Part shown: positions 63,043 to 64,000 of the stretch, piece after piece
How the letters are laid out: each line of letters opens with the position of its first letter
How positions within the stretch are numbered: position 1 is the stretch's first letter
Source of the DNA: Bizionia sp.
GTDB lineage: Bacteria > Bacteroidota > Bacteroidia > Flavobacteriales > Flavobacteriaceae
Assembly: GCA_020631395.1 (NCBI GenBank)
Contig: JAHDHI010000007.1
Location: 26,309 to 90,308 of the forward strand
DNA length: 64,000 nucleotides
Reading direction: 5' to 3'
Notes under the pieces: model-generated
Seen by the model: only the letters and a program-made list of their open reading frames with translations
Databases searched by the model: none
Told to the model about the DNA's origin: nothing
Program-made: the position numbers and the translations under genes

Positions 63043-63958
63043 TTACTTGATCGGAATGTACATATCCACAATGAATTTATTTTCTGGATGTTCTCTAAAA
63101 TCGTTATGGTATATTTCAAATGGGTTACCTCCTGCTTTCTCATAACCTTTATCATTCATCCAAACGAACAAGGAACTCCAAGATTTCTCAAAGTCATTTG
63201 GTGTAATTTCAAAATGCCCTACTATGTGTTTTCCCTTTTCAATTGTAGTTTTGTTTATTTCTCCTTTCGCTTCAAAAGAAGACTCTGTCAACAAGCATAC
63301 ACTCATTCTTACTTTTTCTGGTGCCGTCGTTTTAAAACTATCATGAAACACTCTTCCCATTTTAGCATTGGAGCCTTCCATCAATCCTTTTGGCCTTGCC
63401 CAACTCATCAGCCTCTCAAAAGTATTTTCCATACCATTCACTCCAATATGTGTAATGCTGGCAAAAGTTAATTCTTTTATTTCTTCAATTTTTACATTTG
63501 CATTCATTTTTATCCAATTTAAATGATTATTGATATTGCAAATGTATTTTTCAAAGATGAGATCATCTTGACCAATCTTGCTTTCTTCTTTACTGATCTT
63601 GCTAAATTTGCCAGGACTCAACCTTCTGAATTCCGTTGGGCTTACACTGTAAAATTTCTTAAAACCCCTCGTAAAAGCGGAATTACTGTTAAAACCACAT
63701 TTTAAAGACAATTCGCTAATACTAATTCCCTTTCTTGTTATTAGCAACATTGCCGCTTTTTCCACCCTCCTTCTGGTTATATAGTCATTGAGAGACTCTC
63801 CTATGATGGCTTTGAAGACTACGATGGAAATGAAATGGAGAGTAATGGGCAGCTTTGGCAATGGCCTCCAATGACAGTTTCACATCAAGATTCTCGTCTA
63901 TGAACTTCAAAGCCAAATTGACCCTGTTCATATAATTTTTGTTTACACCTTCTTCCAT
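63043..63958 (-). pseudogene. AraC-type regulator with GyrI-like domain, broken by a +1 frameshift
   Basis: From ATG 63958 the frame reads MEEGVNKNYMNRVNLALKFI, then LSLEAIAKAAHYSPFHFHR, the first half of an AraC DNA-binding domain. At 63820 one extra base shifts it; the next frame continues VFKAIIGESLNDYITRRRVEKA with ISELSLKCGFNSNSAFTRGFKKFYSVSPTEFR, the second helix-turn-helix, then a GyrI-like effector-binding domain to the stop at 63043. Removing one base gives an uninterrupted 304-residue protein, normal for this family, with a -7 box TACCTTTG upstream. Either a recent pseudogene or a sequencing error. Confidence 0.88.
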
Positions 63959-63989
63959 ATTTTATCATTTCCCTTATGATATTATTCAA

Positions 63990-63997
63990 CAAAGGTA
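63990..63997 (-). promoter_or_regulatory. -7 box of the AraC-type gene
   Basis: TACCTTTG on the minus strand, 31 bases before ATG 63958. Confidence 0.5.
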
Positions 63998-64000
63998 TAA

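Overview
The window looks like chromosome of a marine-type Flavobacteriaceae (Bacteroidota); I cannot resolve the genus. The grounds are: AT-rich DNA; upstream boxes that fit the Bacteroidota sigma consensus (TAnnTTTG, some with an upstream TTTG) and little Shine-Dalgarno signal; four secreted proteins with C-terminal type IX secretion (T9SS) sorting domains; an extended SecA without the zinc tail; and BshC of bacillithiol synthesis. I see no rRNA, tRNA, CRISPR array, phage or intact insertion sequence.

1-12 kb, minus strand: a tightly packed surface-polysaccharide operon running off the left edge. In transcription order: wza-like exporter, wzc-like tyrosine kinase/co-polymerase, UDP-HexNAc C4-epimerase, Wzm/Wzt-type ABC exporter, DegT-family sugar aminotransferase, NeuD-like acetyltransferase, and four glycosyltransferases (the last incomplete). 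Most junctions overlap or are a few bases apart. Combining Wza/Wzc with an ABC exporter mixes the two classical export routes.

12-19.5 kb, plus strand: ABC-F ATPase, a methyltransferase with a 41-residue membrane protein behind it, PduO-type cobalamin adenosyltransferase, a DUF2795-type protein and secA.

19.5-27.6 kb, minus strand: a translationally coupled pair of exported proteins (one with a T9SS tail), a lipoprotein, a decayed IS3-family transposase, and a sigma factor / membrane anti-sigma-like / exported repeat protein operon.

27.7-37.1 kb, mostly plus: DUF2911 protein, MeaB GTPase, a four-gene signalling operon (lipoprotein, polytopic membrane protein, histidine kinase, LuxR-type regulator), an SDR epimerase on the opposite strand, and a cassette for lipid-linked sugar transfer (GT2, a tandem-duplicated LAB_N membrane protein, a GT39/ArnT-like transferase) abutting a PAP2 phosphatase.

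37.2-51.4 kb: MATE exporter, secreted M14 and S8 peptidases with T9SS tails, nitronate monooxygenase-like enzyme, MnmA, a large NTFVG-repeat T9SS protein, a MORN-repeat protein and YidC.

51.4-64 kb: PyrG, a decayed patch with a truncated M57 metalloprotease, DUF3820 and DUF922 proteins, a LysM/periplasmic-binding fusion, GuaA, BshC, a secreted alpha/beta hydrolase, a carboxypeptidase-regulatory-domain protein with a small partner, and an AraC/GyrI-type regulator broken by a one-base frameshift.

Envelope biogenesis links much of the window: polysaccharide export, Sec and YidC insertion, T9SS cargo, envelope stress signalling and lipid-linked sugar transfer. The best candidate for something undescribed is the duplicated LAB_N protein between a polyprenyl-phosphate GT and an ArnT-like transferase, which could be the missing flippase of that pathway.
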